From contig NZ_CP049255.1 in the NCBI RefSeq assembly GCF_011047135.1, forward strand, positions 2,356,001-2,420,000: DNA of 64,000 nucleotides. Reading direction: 5' to 3'. Positions 25,307 through 35,600 of this stretch are shown here, piece after piece; position 1 is the first letter of the stretch; the number at the start of each line of letters is the position of its first letter. Both the position numbers and the translations under genes were made by a program. Source of the DNA: Microbacterium endophyticum. Lineage in GTDB: Bacteria > Actinomycetota > Actinomycetes > Actinomycetales > Microbacteriaceae. The notes under the pieces were generated by a model that was given only the letters and a program-made list of their open reading frames with translations, was not told the DNA's origin and searched no databases.

Positions 25307-26224
25307 TCAGTACCCCACCTGGCTCAGCGCGTAGTTCGCCTCGTCTGGAGTAAAGCCTTCGCCATACTCGCTCGTCAGCTGCTCATAGAGACCATCGCGC
25401 GAGAACGCCATCATGTCGAGGTATGACTGCGCTGACTCAGCAGCTTCTGCATTCCAGTCGGCGCCAACGGTGTCGACAGCCCACGTCGCTGTTTCTACCG
25501 GATAGCCTTCGCCGTATTCGCTCGAGAGCTGCTCAATAAGACCGGAACGCGAGAATGCCATGAGATCGAGATACGACTGTGCTGCGCGGAGGGCATTCTG
25601 CTGCTCCAGCGTGTAGACCGGCTCGGGAGCCTCGGCCGTCACGGCGATCTCGGTGCCTGGTTCAGCCGGCTCGATGGGCGTTTGCGTAAGAACGGTCCAG
25701 TCATCCCCAGCACCATCGGTGGCCACGAAAACAAGTCCGGCCGACTCGATTGCCGCGCGCGCCTCGGCAACAGTCTTGCCGACAACATTAGGAACCTCGA
25801 CCCGCGTGTCTTCGGGCTCCGGTTCTGCCTCTTCGACAGCGGCTTTTTCGGTCGCCGAGGCAACCGGTCGCGCGTCCGACGCAGAAGTCGAGCGACTCGT
25901 AGCGCTGCCGATGGCGCCGATGATGATGCCGAGCAGCACCAGAGCGCCCACCGCGATAAGAGCCCAAGCCCACCACCGCAGGCCCGGCTTCTTCGCTTGA
26001 ACCGTTGCGTCGACCGCGTCTACGGGCGTTTCGGCGCGTGGCATAACTGTGGTGGCGGCGGTAGAAGAGTTGTCGGATGCCGGCAGCTGCGCCGTTGCTC
26101 GTGCGGCAGCGGCCGACTCGGGGGTCCAGTCGGTCCACTGGCTGCCATCCCAATACCGCTGCTCATTGTTTGCATGCGGAGCCGGATACCAGCCAGGTGC
26201 AGGCGCGGATGTGTTGTCAGACAT
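25307..26224 (-). CDS. DUF2510 membrane protein with PASTA and two Ltp repeats
   Basis: 305 residues from ATG 26224 (GGGGGAAG upstream); an ORF start at 26281 is rejected for lack of a site. The DUF2510 motif 'PGWYPAPHANNEQRYWDG' (about 10-27) is followed by a spacer, a transmembrane helix (about 85-107), an acidic linker, one PASTA domain (about 140-200, 'VEVPNVVGKTVAEARAAIES'), and two Ltp-like repeats of about 45 residues ('ALRAAQSYLDLMAFSRSGL' and 'ESAQSYLDMMAFSRDGLYE'). Expected to sit in the membrane with its C-terminus outside. Ltp domains are named for a phage superinfection-exclusion lipoprotein but are widespread in surface proteins. It is divergent from the HNH gene. Confidence 0.85.
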   Translation of the reverse strand: MSDNTSAPAPGWYPAPHANNEQRYWDGSQWTDWTPESAAAARATAQLPASDNSSTAATTVMPRAETPVDAVDATVQAKKPGLRWWAWALIAVGALVLLGIIIGAIGSATSRSTSASDARPVASATEKAAVEEAEPEPEDTRVEVPNVVGKTVAEARAAIESAGLVFVATDGAGDDWTVLTQTPIEPAEPGTEIAVTAEAPEPVYTLEQQNALRAAQSYLDLMAFSRSGLIEQLSSEYGEGYPVETATWAVDTVGADWNAEAAESAQSYLDMMAFSRDGLYEQLTSEYGEGFTPDEANYALSQVGY

Positions 26225-26441
26225 AACTTCCCCCAAGTAATGCAGTGGTCGGAACCCCCTTGTGCCCGACGTGTAGCGCAAGCGTAGTGGTATTGACGGA
26301 TGCTGTGTCTACGGGCTGTTTCAGGCGCGGATTTTTTGCATCGTCTTCTCCCCAAAAGTTTTTGAAGAAAGTTATCCACATCGGGGCTTTTTGGGCTGTT
26401 TTGGGGTGGTCGATGTCGGAGGTATGTTCGATACTTGAGTC

Positions 26442-27863
26442 ATGTCAGAGAACACGACCACACACCACTCGCCCGGGGCTCGTACCCGGGCTGAGGTTGT
26501 GTTGTCGGCAGAATCTCGCGTGGCGCAGATCGCGCAGCTCGAAGCTGCGCTGGCAGCGGACCTCGCCGAAGCCGGGCGGATGGCACTCGCTGAGATGCGC
26601 TTGATCGCGTCTCGTGAGTCGCGGGAACGAGAGATTCCGATGCGCTCCATGGCAGCAGAACTCGGGGCGGCGTTGCGGATGTCGGATCGCACCGCGCAAA
26701 ACCGCATCGACGACGCGATGGACATCACCGAGCACTACCCCGAGACGTTCGCATCATGGAGCGCGGGGCGTGTCTCGGAACGGCATGTGCAAGCCGTGTT
26801 GCGGGCGGGTGAAAACCTGACGGATGCCGCAGCCAAAGCCCAGTACGACCACGAAGTTGTCGCGGTCGCTGAAGTTGAGACACCGGGCAGGTTGCGAGGA
26901 TTCGCTGCGGCCCTGGCCGAGAAGGCGCAACCGCGGACGCTGCAGGAACGCTTCGATGACGCTAACGCGACGCGTACGGTGCGCCTGTTCGACCTGGCCG
27001 ATGGGATGAGTGCTCTCAACGCAGTATTGCCGTCAGTGCAGGCACATGGGATGTTCAACCGGCTGACGCAGCAGGCGCGGGCGTTGAAAGACTTCCAGGC
27101 GGGACGGTCGGACTACGGCACGAAACTTCACACCGAGGACGAGCCTGTGGATGATCGGCGGACGACGGATCAGATCCGCGCCGACCTGTTCTCCGACATG
27201 CTGCTCACGTCGGTTCCAAGCCTCGATCCGCTCGCGGGGGATGACTGCGGCGGGTTGGGTGCGATCCGCGCGATTGTGCAGGTCACGGTGCCTGCCACGA
27301 CGCTTGCGGGCATGGCATCGACCCCGGCGGACTTGTCGGGCCTGAGTCTGGTTGATCCGGAGAGCGCGCGGCGGCTCGCAGGGACCGCGCCGGGGTGGGA
27401 TCGAGTGTTCACGCATCCGGTCACCGGAACCGTCATCTCGGTTGACCGGTACCGACCCAACGATCAGTTGAAACGGCAACTCAGGGCGCGAGATCAACAC
27501 TGCCGGTTCATCGGATGCCGCATGCCCACCCACCGGTGCGACATTGATCACACAGTCGATGCGGCCCTCGGCGGGCCAACGCATCAGCACAATCTCGCGC
27601 ATTTGTGTCGAAGACATCACAGCTTGAAACACGCGAGCCGGTGGACGGTGAAGCAACGCGGTGATGGAGTCCTCGAGTGGACGTCACCGACCGGGCGCAA
27701 CTACACGGATAAACCACCCGGGGTCGCATTCGAACCAGACGTGCCCGATCCCGATTCTCATTCCCACTCCGATTGTCACGCCCAGTGCGACGCCGATACC
27801 GATTCGTTAGTGGGGGAGAAGTTTGCCTCCGCTTCAAGCCCAGACACGCCGCCACCGTTCTAA
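26442..27863 (+). CDS. DUF222 / HNH endonuclease-signature protein
   Basis: 473 residues. A long helical DUF222 region (about 10-330) is followed by an HNH nuclease motif: 'RDQHCRFIGCRMPTHRCDID' then 'GGPTHQHNLAHLCRRHHSLK' (about 345-395), with zinc cysteines. The family is multi-copy in Microbacteriaceae and its role is unknown, though many copies behave like mobile or selfish genes. A low-complexity His/Asp-rich tail ends the protein ('DSHSHSDCHAQCDADTDS'). It is divergent from the PASTA protein across 217 bases that must hold both promoters. Confidence 0.87.
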   Translation: MSENTTTHHSPGARTRAEVVLSAESRVAQIAQLEAALAADLAEAGRMALAEMRLIASRESREREIPMRSMAAELGAALRMSDRTAQNRIDDAMDITEHYPETFASWSAGRVSERHVQAVLRAGENLTDAAAKAQYDHEVVAVAEVETPGRLRGFAAALAEKAQPRTLQERFDDANATRTVRLFDLADGMSALNAVLPSVQAHGMFNRLTQQARALKDFQAGRSDYGTKLHTEDEPVDDRRTTDQIRADLFSDMLLTSVPSLDPLAGDDCGGLGAIRAIVQVTVPATTLAGMASTPADLSGLSLVDPESARRLAGTAPGWDRVFTHPVTGTVISVDRYRPNDQLKRQLRARDQHCRFIGCRMPTHRCDIDHTVDAALGGPTHQHNLAHLCRRHHSLKHASRWTVKQRGDGVLEWTSPTGRNYTDKPPGVAFEPDVPDPDSHSHSDCHAQCDADTDSLVGEKFASASSPDTPPPF

Positions 27864-27996
27864 CCTTTGCTGGGCTGCCGCGCCCACAGCTCGCGTTCTC
27901 CCTGCGACCAGCCGCATGCGGCGTCGACGGGAGAAGATGGGAGTACCCATTCGAATCCCGGCCCGCGCCGAATGACTCAGCACACACGGAGACCTC

Positions 27997-28980
27997 ATGA
28001 GCACCGCACCCGCAACCCCACGTCGAGACTGGGTCATGTGGGCGGCAGCTATTGTCGCAGCGGCTGGAATTGTCGTCGTGCTCTGGGCGAGCATCACCGA
28101 ATGGGGCGGTGTCGTTCACGGCAACCCCGCCTACGCGTTGCTGCTCGGCTTGACGCTCCTCGCATGCGCCGCCGTGCTGCTCTTCGCGTTCCTGCCGCGC
28201 AAAAACCATGAGCCCACAGGGGGCCGTTGGCGCAGCGGCTGGCGCCGCGTCGTCCGCATCATCCTGGTCGTTCTCGCGACCGGCTTCATCGCGCTCATCG
28301 CATGGCTTCGCCCGCACACCGCAGAAGAACCGGCCCTCGCCGCAATGAAATCGGATGCCGCTGTCACCATCACCGAGTCGCCCACCGAGATCGTCATGAC
28401 CCCCACCGGCGACCAGAGCACGACCGGCGTCTTCTTCCAGCCGGGAGCCCTCGTCGACGCCCGCGCCTACGCCGCCGTCCTTCGCCCACTCGCCGAAGCC
28501 GGCCACACTGTCGTCATTCCGAAGCAACCCCTCGGCATCGCGTTCCTCGCGCTCGGAGCATTCGATGAGGCGCGGCCGCAGCATCCTGACGTTACGGGCT
28601 GGGTCGTCGGCGGCCACTCTCTCGGCGGAACAGTTGCAGCAATCCAAGCCGAGGGCGCCGAAATCGACACCACGGCGCCCGCGACCGGCTTGCTGTTCTT
28701 CGCCTCTTACCCCGCGACCGACATGAGCACGTCGCTCACGATTCCCGTCGAATCGATCTCTGGCACTCAAGACGGTCTTGCGACCCCCGAGAATATCGAC
28801 GCATCGCGCACCGACCTCCCCGCTGACACCGCATTCACGATCATCGATGGGGCATCACACGCGCAGTTCGGCTCCTACGGGCCGCAGCCAGGCGACAACA
28901 CCCCCGAGATCAGTAACGACGATGCACGCACTCAGATTTCCGAAGCGTCCCTCGCCTTCGTCGACTCAGTTACCCAATGA
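27997..28980 (+). CDS. Membrane-anchored alpha/beta hydrolase
   Basis: 327 residues. There are three transmembrane segments near the N-terminus (about 14-32, 45-64 and 87-104), then an extracellular or periplasm-side hydrolase domain. The nucleophile elbow 'GGHSLGG' is near residue 205-211, an acid candidate lies in 'SGTQDGL', and the His in 'DGASHAQFGSYG'. This motif set matches the 'alpha/beta hydrolase' family with secreted or membrane orientation. Substrate unknown. GGAG precedes ATG 27997. It is followed after 58 bases by the ABC1 kinase gene on the same strand. Confidence 0.82.
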   Translation: MSTAPATPRRDWVMWAAAIVAAAGIVVVLWASITEWGGVVHGNPAYALLLGLTLLACAAVLLFAFLPRKNHEPTGGRWRSGWRRVVRIILVVLATGFIALIAWLRPHTAEEPALAAMKSDAAVTITESPTEIVMTPTGDQSTTGVFFQPGALVDARAYAAVLRPLAEAGHTVVIPKQPLGIAFLALGAFDEARPQHPDVTGWVVGGHSLGGTVAAIQAEGAEIDTTAPATGLLFFASYPATDMSTSLTIPVESISGTQDGLATPENIDASRTDLPADTAFTIIDGASHAQFGSYGPQPGDNTPEISNDDARTQISEASLAFVDSVTQ

Positions 28981-29038
28981 CAGCAGGCCCGCCTGACATC
29001 TCCGCCCGCGAGCCCGCGATCTCGGAGAGAATCGAAGT

Positions 29039-30739
29039 GTGACCTCCTCGTCGATGTTCGCTCCACCGCGCTTCGCGGATCTTGCCGCCGCCTCGGCGGG
29101 CGAGAAGCCCCTCACCGGCCGAGCCCGACGGGCACGGTTTTGGCAGATTTTCCGCCTCGCCCGCACTCACAAGCTCATCCCGTTTCGACGGCTCGACTTC
29201 ACCGCCAACCCCGAGACGGTAACTCTTCGTGCAGCTCAAGCACGCGGGCTCCGCATCGCTCTCGAAACGGCCGGCGGCGGCTTCATCAAGGCCGGCCAGT
29301 TGCTCTCCACCCGCGATGACCTGCTCCCCACCGAGTGGGTCACCGAGCTATCCCGACTGCAAAAAGAGGTGTCGCCCGCTCCGACGGATGCCGTCCACGC
29401 CCTGCTCGAACGAGAGATCGGCGACCGTCGCACGACCTTCGCCACGTTCGACGACGAACCGATGGCCGCAGCATCTATCGCGCAAGTGCACCGCGCGACC
29501 CTCAAAGACGGCACACCGGTCGCCGTCAAGATTCAACGCCCGGGCATCGTCGCGCTCATCGAGTGCGACATCGACATCATGCTGCGGATCGCCAGATGGA
29601 TCATGCGCGGCTCGAAGCAAGCACGACAATTCGGAGCACTCGACATTGCACGTCAGTACGCCGACGACCTCATGCGACAGACCGACTTCGCTCGCGAGGG
29701 CAGCAATCTCGAAGGCTTGCGCGCCGCATCGCTCGAAGCCAATGACGGGCTCCACATCCCGAAACTCTTCACCGAGTTCTCCACCGAGCGCGTCATGACG
29801 ATGGAGTTCGTCTCCGGCGACACGATCAGTTCGCTCACGCGCGGCAACAGCTCTAACAGAGTGGATAACGCCCTTAAGATCGTCTTGCGCAGCTTCTTGC
29901 GTCAGCTCGTGATCGACGGCGTCTTTCACGCCGACCTCCACCCCGGCAACATCATCATTCGCCCCGACGGGTCACCGGCGCTCATCGACTTCGGCTCCGT
30001 CGGACGCCTCGACCGCGACCTCAACCGCACTGTGCAAGACCTCGCCATCGCGTTCTTGCAGGGCGATACCCGGCGAGTAGCGGATGCCGCGCTCGAAATC
30101 ATGCCGCTGGCAAACTCTGCCGACGAGCCAGCATTCCGCCGCGACCTCGCCTCTTTCATCACAAACGAGCTCGGCGACGGCTCCCGCGTCACGCTTCGGA
30201 CGGTTGACCGCGCCGTCGAAGTCTTCACGCGCTGGGGCACAGCACTTCCGGCAGACCTCGTCGCCGCGGGCCGCGCCTACGCCATCTTCGAAGGCACACT
30301 CCGAACCGCAGCACCCCGGCTCGACATCCTCGCCGAATCTCGAGCGGCAGCCGAAGGGCTTATCGCAAGCCAATTCTCGCCCCGCTCGCTTGCCGGCACG
30401 ATCGGCAAAGGAGCGCTCGGAATGCTCCCCGGAATGCGGCGAATGCCCGAGCAAGTCGGTCGCATCGTCGGCGACCTCTCAGATGGCAACCTCACCGTGA
30501 ATATCCGCCTGTTCGCCAACGAGCGTGACCGCAAAGTGATCACCGGAGTCGTCCGCCGTGTCTCGGGCGTGACCCTCGGCGGTGCTTTCACGATCGGATC
30601 CCTCGTCATGTTCTCGGTTCCCGACGTGAGCGGCGGAGTTATCTCCCCCGCAACAGCGGGACTCGTGCTCGCGACCGGCGCAGTCGCAGCTTTCGTCACC
30701 TCGGCGATCGACGCGATCATCGCGCGAGGTCGCCGATGA
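29039..30739 (+). CDS. ABC1/AarF/UbiB-family atypical kinase
   Basis: 566 residues from GTG 29039. Motifs run in order: 'GGGFIKAGQLLSTRDDLLP' (KxGQ), 'MAAASIAQVHRA' (A-rich loop), 'PVAVKIQRPGI' (ATP Lys), 'FHADLHPGNIII' (catalytic loop) and 'LIDFGSVGRL' (metal Asp). Two hydrophobic segments close the protein. UbiB-type proteins support isoprenoid-quinone or lipid metabolism; in a menaquinone-using actinobacterium the exact role is unknown. It is followed 10 bases later by the SUMF1-like gene, so the two are probably co-transcribed. Confidence 0.88.
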   Translation: MTSSSMFAPPRFADLAAASAGEKPLTGRARRARFWQIFRLARTHKLIPFRRLDFTANPETVTLRAAQARGLRIALETAGGGFIKAGQLLSTRDDLLPTEWVTELSRLQKEVSPAPTDAVHALLEREIGDRRTTFATFDDEPMAAASIAQVHRATLKDGTPVAVKIQRPGIVALIECDIDIMLRIARWIMRGSKQARQFGALDIARQYADDLMRQTDFAREGSNLEGLRAASLEANDGLHIPKLFTEFSTERVMTMEFVSGDTISSLTRGNSSNRVDNALKIVLRSFLRQLVIDGVFHADLHPGNIIIRPDGSPALIDFGSVGRLDRDLNRTVQDLAIAFLQGDTRRVADAALEIMPLANSADEPAFRRDLASFITNELGDGSRVTLRTVDRAVEVFTRWGTALPADLVAAGRAYAIFEGTLRTAAPRLDILAESRAAAEGLIASQFSPRSLAGTIGKGALGMLPGMRRMPEQVGRIVGDLSDGNLTVNIRLFANERDRKVITGVVRRVSGVTLGGAFTIGSLVMFSVPDVSGGVISPATAGLVLATGAVAAFVTSAIDAIIARGRR

Positions 30740-30749
30740 GAGGCCAGCC

Positions 30750-31493
30750 ATGAGTGATATCGAAATGGCAGGCATCGCTGCCGGTTCGGTGATGCTGCAC
30801 GATGCCCGCCGAAAGATCCGCTGGAGCGTCGACCTCGAGCCGTTCGAAATCGGCGTTTTTGCCGTCACCGAAGAGCAGCTCGCTGAGATCATCGGCGAAA
30901 CGGCATCCCACCCGCGTCGCCCCGCGGTCGACGTGCCGTGGCTGCGCGCAATCCGATTCTGCAACGCCGCATCGGAATGGGAAGGCCTCGACTCCGCCTA
31001 CTCGTTCGACGGCGAAGACATCACGTGGCACGTCGATTCAGACGGATACCGCCTCCCCACCGAAGCCGAGTGGGAATTTGCCTGCCGAGCCGGATCCAAC
31101 GGGCCACACTACGGACCCCTCACCGAAGTGGCCTGGACAAGCGCCGATGGTGTGAGTGCGCCACAAAACGTCGGCGGAAAACTCCCGAACCTCAACGGAC
31201 TCTTCGACACTCTGGGCAACGCGTGGGAGTGGTGCTGGGACCTTCTCGATCCGGCGCGATACGGAGACTACCGAGTGTTTCGTGGCGGCGGGTTCGCCGA
31301 CGATGCCTGGAACGTGCGCGCCTCAACGCGTCGAGGCGGTGCCCCGAGGATGCACCACGACGATGTCGGCTTTCGAGTCGCACGCGGCGGGTTCGACAGC
31401 ACAAACGAAGCCCAGGGGTGGTCAGCACGCGCTGATCGCGAACGCGCCGACACCGATGTCCCGCTGCCGCCGGGCTGGACGCCGCGGCGCTAA
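30750..31493 (+). CDS. SUMF1 / formylglycine-generating-enzyme-like protein
   Basis: 247 residues with the SUMF1 landmarks 'YRLPTEAEWEFACRAG', 'LFDTLGNAWEWCWDLL', 'YRVFRGGGFADDAWNVRAST' and 'DDVGFRVARGG'. True formylglycine-generating enzymes carry a Cys pair in the 'RGGSF...C...C' segment. This protein has 'RGGGFADDAW' without those cysteines, so sulfatase maturation is unlikely; it may be a ligand-binding or EgtB-like relative. GAGAGG lies upstream of ATG 30750. It is convergent with lsr2. Confidence 0.83.
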   Translation: MSDIEMAGIAAGSVMLHDARRKIRWSVDLEPFEIGVFAVTEEQLAEIIGETASHPRRPAVDVPWLRAIRFCNAASEWEGLDSAYSFDGEDITWHVDSDGYRLPTEAEWEFACRAGSNGPHYGPLTEVAWTSADGVSAPQNVGGKLPNLNGLFDTLGNAWEWCWDLLDPARYGDYRVFRGGGFADDAWNVRASTRRGGAPRMHHDDVGFRVARGGFDSTNEAQGWSARADRERADTDVPLPPGWTPRR

Positions 31494-31509
31494 GAGCTAA
31501 AAACTGCCG

Positions 31510-31857
31510 TTAGCGAGAAGCTTCGAACGCTTCGAGAATCGTCGCGGGCACGCGCCCGCGATCAGAGATCTCGTAGCCGTTCTCTTTTGCCCACGCACGC
31601 ACGGCTGAGTAGTCCTGCTGACCGCTTCGCTGGCGCTTGCGCGGAGCCCCAGCACCCTGGGCGCGACGCGCCGCAACGGGCCTTGCGGCTTCGATGTACT
31701 GGCTGAGAGCCGCACGCAAAGACTCTGCGTTCTCGGTCGTCAAATCAATTTCATATGCAGCACCGTCGAGGGAGAAGAGCAGTGTTTCGCCCTCTCCGAC
31801 TTCCAACAGGGTGCCATCGAGGTCGTCTACGAGCTGATGAACGATTCTGCGAGCCAT
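31510..31857 (-). CDS. lsr2: Lsr2, nucleoid-associated xenogeneic silencer
   Basis: 115 residues starting 'MARRIVHQLVDDLDGTLLE', the canonical Lsr2 opening. There is an N-terminal dimerisation beta sheet, an Arg/Gly-rich linker, and a C-terminal DNA-binding helix pair 'WAKENGYEISDRGRVPATIL' with an AT-hook-like 'RGR'. The start at 31857 is used; two codons upstream is an extra Met. Lsr2 binds AT-rich DNA and would be expected to silence low-GC cargo such as the SIR2 operon in this window. Confidence 0.93.
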   Translation of the reverse strand: MARRIVHQLVDDLDGTLLEVGEGETLLFSLDGAAYEIDLTTENAESLRAALSQYIEAARPVAARRAQGAGAPRKRQRSGQQDYSAVRAWAKENGYEISDRGRVPATILEAFEASR

Positions 31858-31866
31858 GCACACACC

Positions 31867-32400
31867 TTACTCAGGGTCGCGTGAATTCAGCCGTAACGAA
31901 CCCCGACTCTCGAGGTCAAGCAGAAATCGCTTGATCTCGGGATATCCGCCGTATTCGCCGATCGAGCCATCCGCGCGCACAACACGGTGTACCGGCACGA
32001 CAACGGAGAACGGAGTCGTACGGCAGGCGGTCCCCACCGCTCGATGTGCGCGGGGGCTCCCCGCGAGCGCGGCAACCTCCGCATAGCTCGCCGTCTCGCC
32101 ATAGGGCACTTCGCAGACAGCTTTCAAGGCGCTGACGGTAAATCCGTGCGCGAGACGCCAATCCAGCTCGAGGTCGAATTCTCTGCGCGCACCGGCAAAA
32201 TACTCATCGATCTGGGCCGCAGCCATACGCCCGGCATCCGCGTCATGGTGCGGAATCGAGCGCAACTCGTGCGCTAGCGGCTCGAGCACGTGGTCGAGTG
32301 GGGCGTGCATCACCTGACAGGCCACAAGACCGTCGGGGGAGTGCACCAGCAGGATGTCGCCGATGGGCGTGGAATGCACTGAATACGTCGTAGGGGTCAT
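31867..32400 (-). CDS. Ogt-family alkyltransferase homologue with Cys to Val at the active site (ATL-like)
   Basis: 177 residues from ATG 32400 (GGAGG 8 bases upstream). The C-terminal methyltransferase domain is well formed: 'VPYGETASYAEVAALAGSP' and 'RAVGTACRTTPF'. The active-site 'PCHRV' is 'PVHRV' here, with codon GTA at the position of the catalytic cysteine. 'GEYGGYPEIKRFLL' follows normally. A protein without that Cys cannot accept an alkyl group. Alkyltransferase-like proteins have Trp or Ala at this place, and bind O6-alkylguanine to recruit nucleotide excision repair. It is 9 bases upstream of lsr2 on the same strand, so probably co-transcribed. Confidence 0.85.
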   Translation of the reverse strand: MTPTTYSVHSTPIGDILLVHSPDGLVACQVMHAPLDHVLEPLAHELRSIPHHDADAGRMAAAQIDEYFAGARREFDLELDWRLAHGFTVSALKAVCEVPYGETASYAEVAALAGSPRAHRAVGTACRTTPFSVVVPVHRVVRADGSIGEYGGYPEIKRFLLDLESRGSLRLNSRDPE

Positions 32401-32600
32401 CTTTTCATCCTCCGTAGCGCACGCCCATCGAGTGCCCGCACCCACCCAAACGGTGGATGCCAACCTCTCAACACCCGTCGTGGAGGAATCGCCGATCCGC
32501 TCGGCGTGTCGCTCAATAATGCGAAACTCGGGCGCGCTAAGGCCTCTCTAAGCACCACGCGCCTAGTCTGACACCTGTGTGGCGTACAGAGGGAACCGCG

Positions 32601-35600
32601 GTGTCGGAGCAAAAGGACACCCCGTCTTCAGTGGACCCCAGTGGTTTGGGACTATCGGAGCCGGGTGTCGTCGTGACGCACATCGCCGAGCCCGAACGAA
32701 AAAGACTGCGCGAAGAGGCCGCCGACCTGGGTGGTCGCTCCACTCTTTTGCACTTCTCCGACACGCCGGAAGCCGGCATCGACATCACCAAGGCGCACCC
32801 CGGCAGCCTCCCGCAGTTTCTGACCGGCCGAGCCACCCTGCTCTCGAACCTGTTCCGCGACGAGGTGGCGTTGCGCACAGCCCGGATCGCTGCCGAACGC
32901 ATCGCGGCAAAGAACGTCGAGCTGCGCACAGCCCGCGGCATGGAAGCAGTGCACCTCGGCGTCGGAATGGCCGGATGGCGCATCGGTGGCCTCACGTGCG
33001 CCGCCCCCGTACTGCTCCGCCCCCTCGCAATTCGCCGCCACCACACCGATTTCGAGCTCAAACTGCACGGATCGTTCTCGGTCAACCCTGAGCTGGTCCA
33101 TGCTCTCGGCACACACTTCGGTATGCGCATCGATAGTGCCGCGCTCGCCGCGCTCGCCTACGACGGCAATATCTTCAAGCCGCAGCCCGTCATCGATCAC
33201 CTGCGCGCGCTCACACCCCACATCGCTTCGTTCACCGTGAAGCCGCGCCTGATCGTCTCGACCTTCGCCGATGTTGGATCGCCGATGGCGCGGGATGCCG
33301 CAAACCTCGACCACCCCCTGCTCAATGCGCTCGCCGGTCACCCCGACGACCGCGCCCGCGTCATGGTGCGCCCACCGATGCCACCCGCTGCTGACCCCGA
33401 TCACCGTTCTCCGGCGGCCGACACGTTGCTCCTTGACGCTGATGGCGAGCAAGAAGCTGTGCTGTCGCGGATTACCGCGGGGCACTCACTCACCGTTCAC
33501 ACGCTCCCCGGTACCGGTGGCACGCAGACTGTCATCAATGCGATGGGCGCGATGGTGCAGCAAGGCAAGCGGGTGCTGATCGTGAGTGCGCGTCGCTCAA
33601 CGCTTGACGGCATCCGTCACCGGCTTTCGTCGATCGGCCTCGAGTCGCTCGCCGTCTCGCCGCGGCACCTCCGGCGCGACCTCATTCGGGCTATCGGTCG
33701 GAATGAAAAGGCCGAGCAGCACAACGTGTCAGAGATCGACGACGCGCTCGTGCGGTTGCGCACGGTGCTTCGTGATTACCGCTCGTCGCTGACCGTGCAG
33801 CATCCGTCGCTCGGCGTCTGCGCGCTCGACATCGTACGAAAGCTCACAGAGCTCGCATCACAGTCGCCGGCACCAAGCACTTCGGCGCGCTTCGACGTCG
33901 CAACCCTTGAGCGCCTGCGTGATTCCCGCAAGTCAGCAGCGGCAACGCTGACCGCATCGGCTCGCCTCGGTGAATTCCGGTTCGGCCCCGACGATTCGCC
34001 CTGGTACGGCGTCAGCTTCGCGGTGACAGACGAGGCGCGCGCCGCCCACGCTCTCGCAAAGCGACTTCACGTGCAAGACACCCCGAGCCTGATCGAGCGC
34101 GGCTACGAGCTCATCGCGCAGACGCGCATGCGCCCGTACCGCTCGATTGCCGAGCTCGGCGAGTACCTGCGCCTTTTGCAGGGCATTCGTGAAACCCTCG
34201 ACAAGTTCAGCCCGACGGTCTTCGAGCGTCCGCTCGCCGAGCTCATCAAGGCTCACTCGCCGCGAAAAGACACTTCAGCAATGAGCGGTGCAAACCGCCG
34301 ACGTCTGAAGAACCTCTCGAAAGAGTACGTACGCCCGGGCGTGCACGTCGCCGACATGTACGAGTCGCTCGTGCGCATTCACGAGCAGCGCTCGCAGTGG
34401 CAGCGTTTCGTTGAAGCGGGAGCGATTCCCGAGGTGCCCGTCGGGCTCGCCGACGTGAGCGTCGCCTGGCAGCGCGTGAACGCCGACCTCGGCGAACTCG
34501 ACAAGATTCTCCGCCGTGAGGGCGTCAACCGTCTCGCCTCGCTTCCGATCCCGCAGCTCGTTCGCACCCTTGCAGGACTTGCCGCGGAGTCGTCGTACTT
34601 CGACAACCTCGTTGAGCGCGCGCACCTCCGCACCGAGCTTGCGGGCCTCGGACTCGAACCGCTCCTCAAAGAGCTGTCGGTGCGTCACGTGTCCGAAAAA
34701 GACGTCGAACGAGAGCTCGAATTCGCCTGGTGGCAGTCCGCACTCGAACACCTGTTGCGCACCGACCGTGCGCTCTTGGGCGCGAACACGGCGGTTGTCG
34801 ATCGCCTCGAGCGTGACTACCGACTCGTCGACGAAGCGCACGCCGCAGCAGCCGGAAAGCTCATGGCGGCCCAGCTTGCGACGCAGTGGCGTATCGGCAT
34901 CGTCGACGAAGAGCGCGAGGCATCCGCTCTCAAGCAGGCACTCAAGCAGGGCGTATCTTCTGCCGCGGCCCTCACCCGCACGGCACCCAAGCTCATGCGC
35001 ACGCTCGCGCCGGTGTGGCTCGCCTCGCCCTACGACGTGCCCGAGATTCCTGACACCGAAATGTTCGACGCGGTATTGATTGCGGATGCCGCCTCGCTCT
35101 GCCTCGCAGAGGGCGCTCCCGCGCTTCGCCGGGCACGCCAGATCGTCGCTTTCGGCGACCCCGTGACGCAGAAGCCGATGCCGTTCCGCGTCGCATCTGC
35201 CGCTGCCGCAGATATCGAGGACGAGTCGGAGGTTCCCTTCGACGAGGTGTCGCTCTTCGAACGCCTCTCGGAGCTTTTCGACGTCGAGACCCTCACGCAC
35301 AGCTATCGCGCCGGGGGAGAAGACCTGGCCGAACTCGTGAACGACGCCTTCTACGGCGGCGAAATCGTCTCGCTGCCGTGGGCTGGTTCGTATCTCGGTC
35401 GTGGCAGCCTGAGCGTCGACTACGTCGAGGGCGGTACCGGAACCCCCGACCCGATCAGCGGTGCGGTCGAGAGCCCCGATGCCGAAGTTTCTCGCATCGT
35501 GACCCTCGTCACCGAGCACGCTGTGAACCGCGGTTCGGAGTCGCTCATGGTGATTACGGCGAGCCGTCGCCACGCCGAGCGCGTGCGCGCAGCCATCGAC

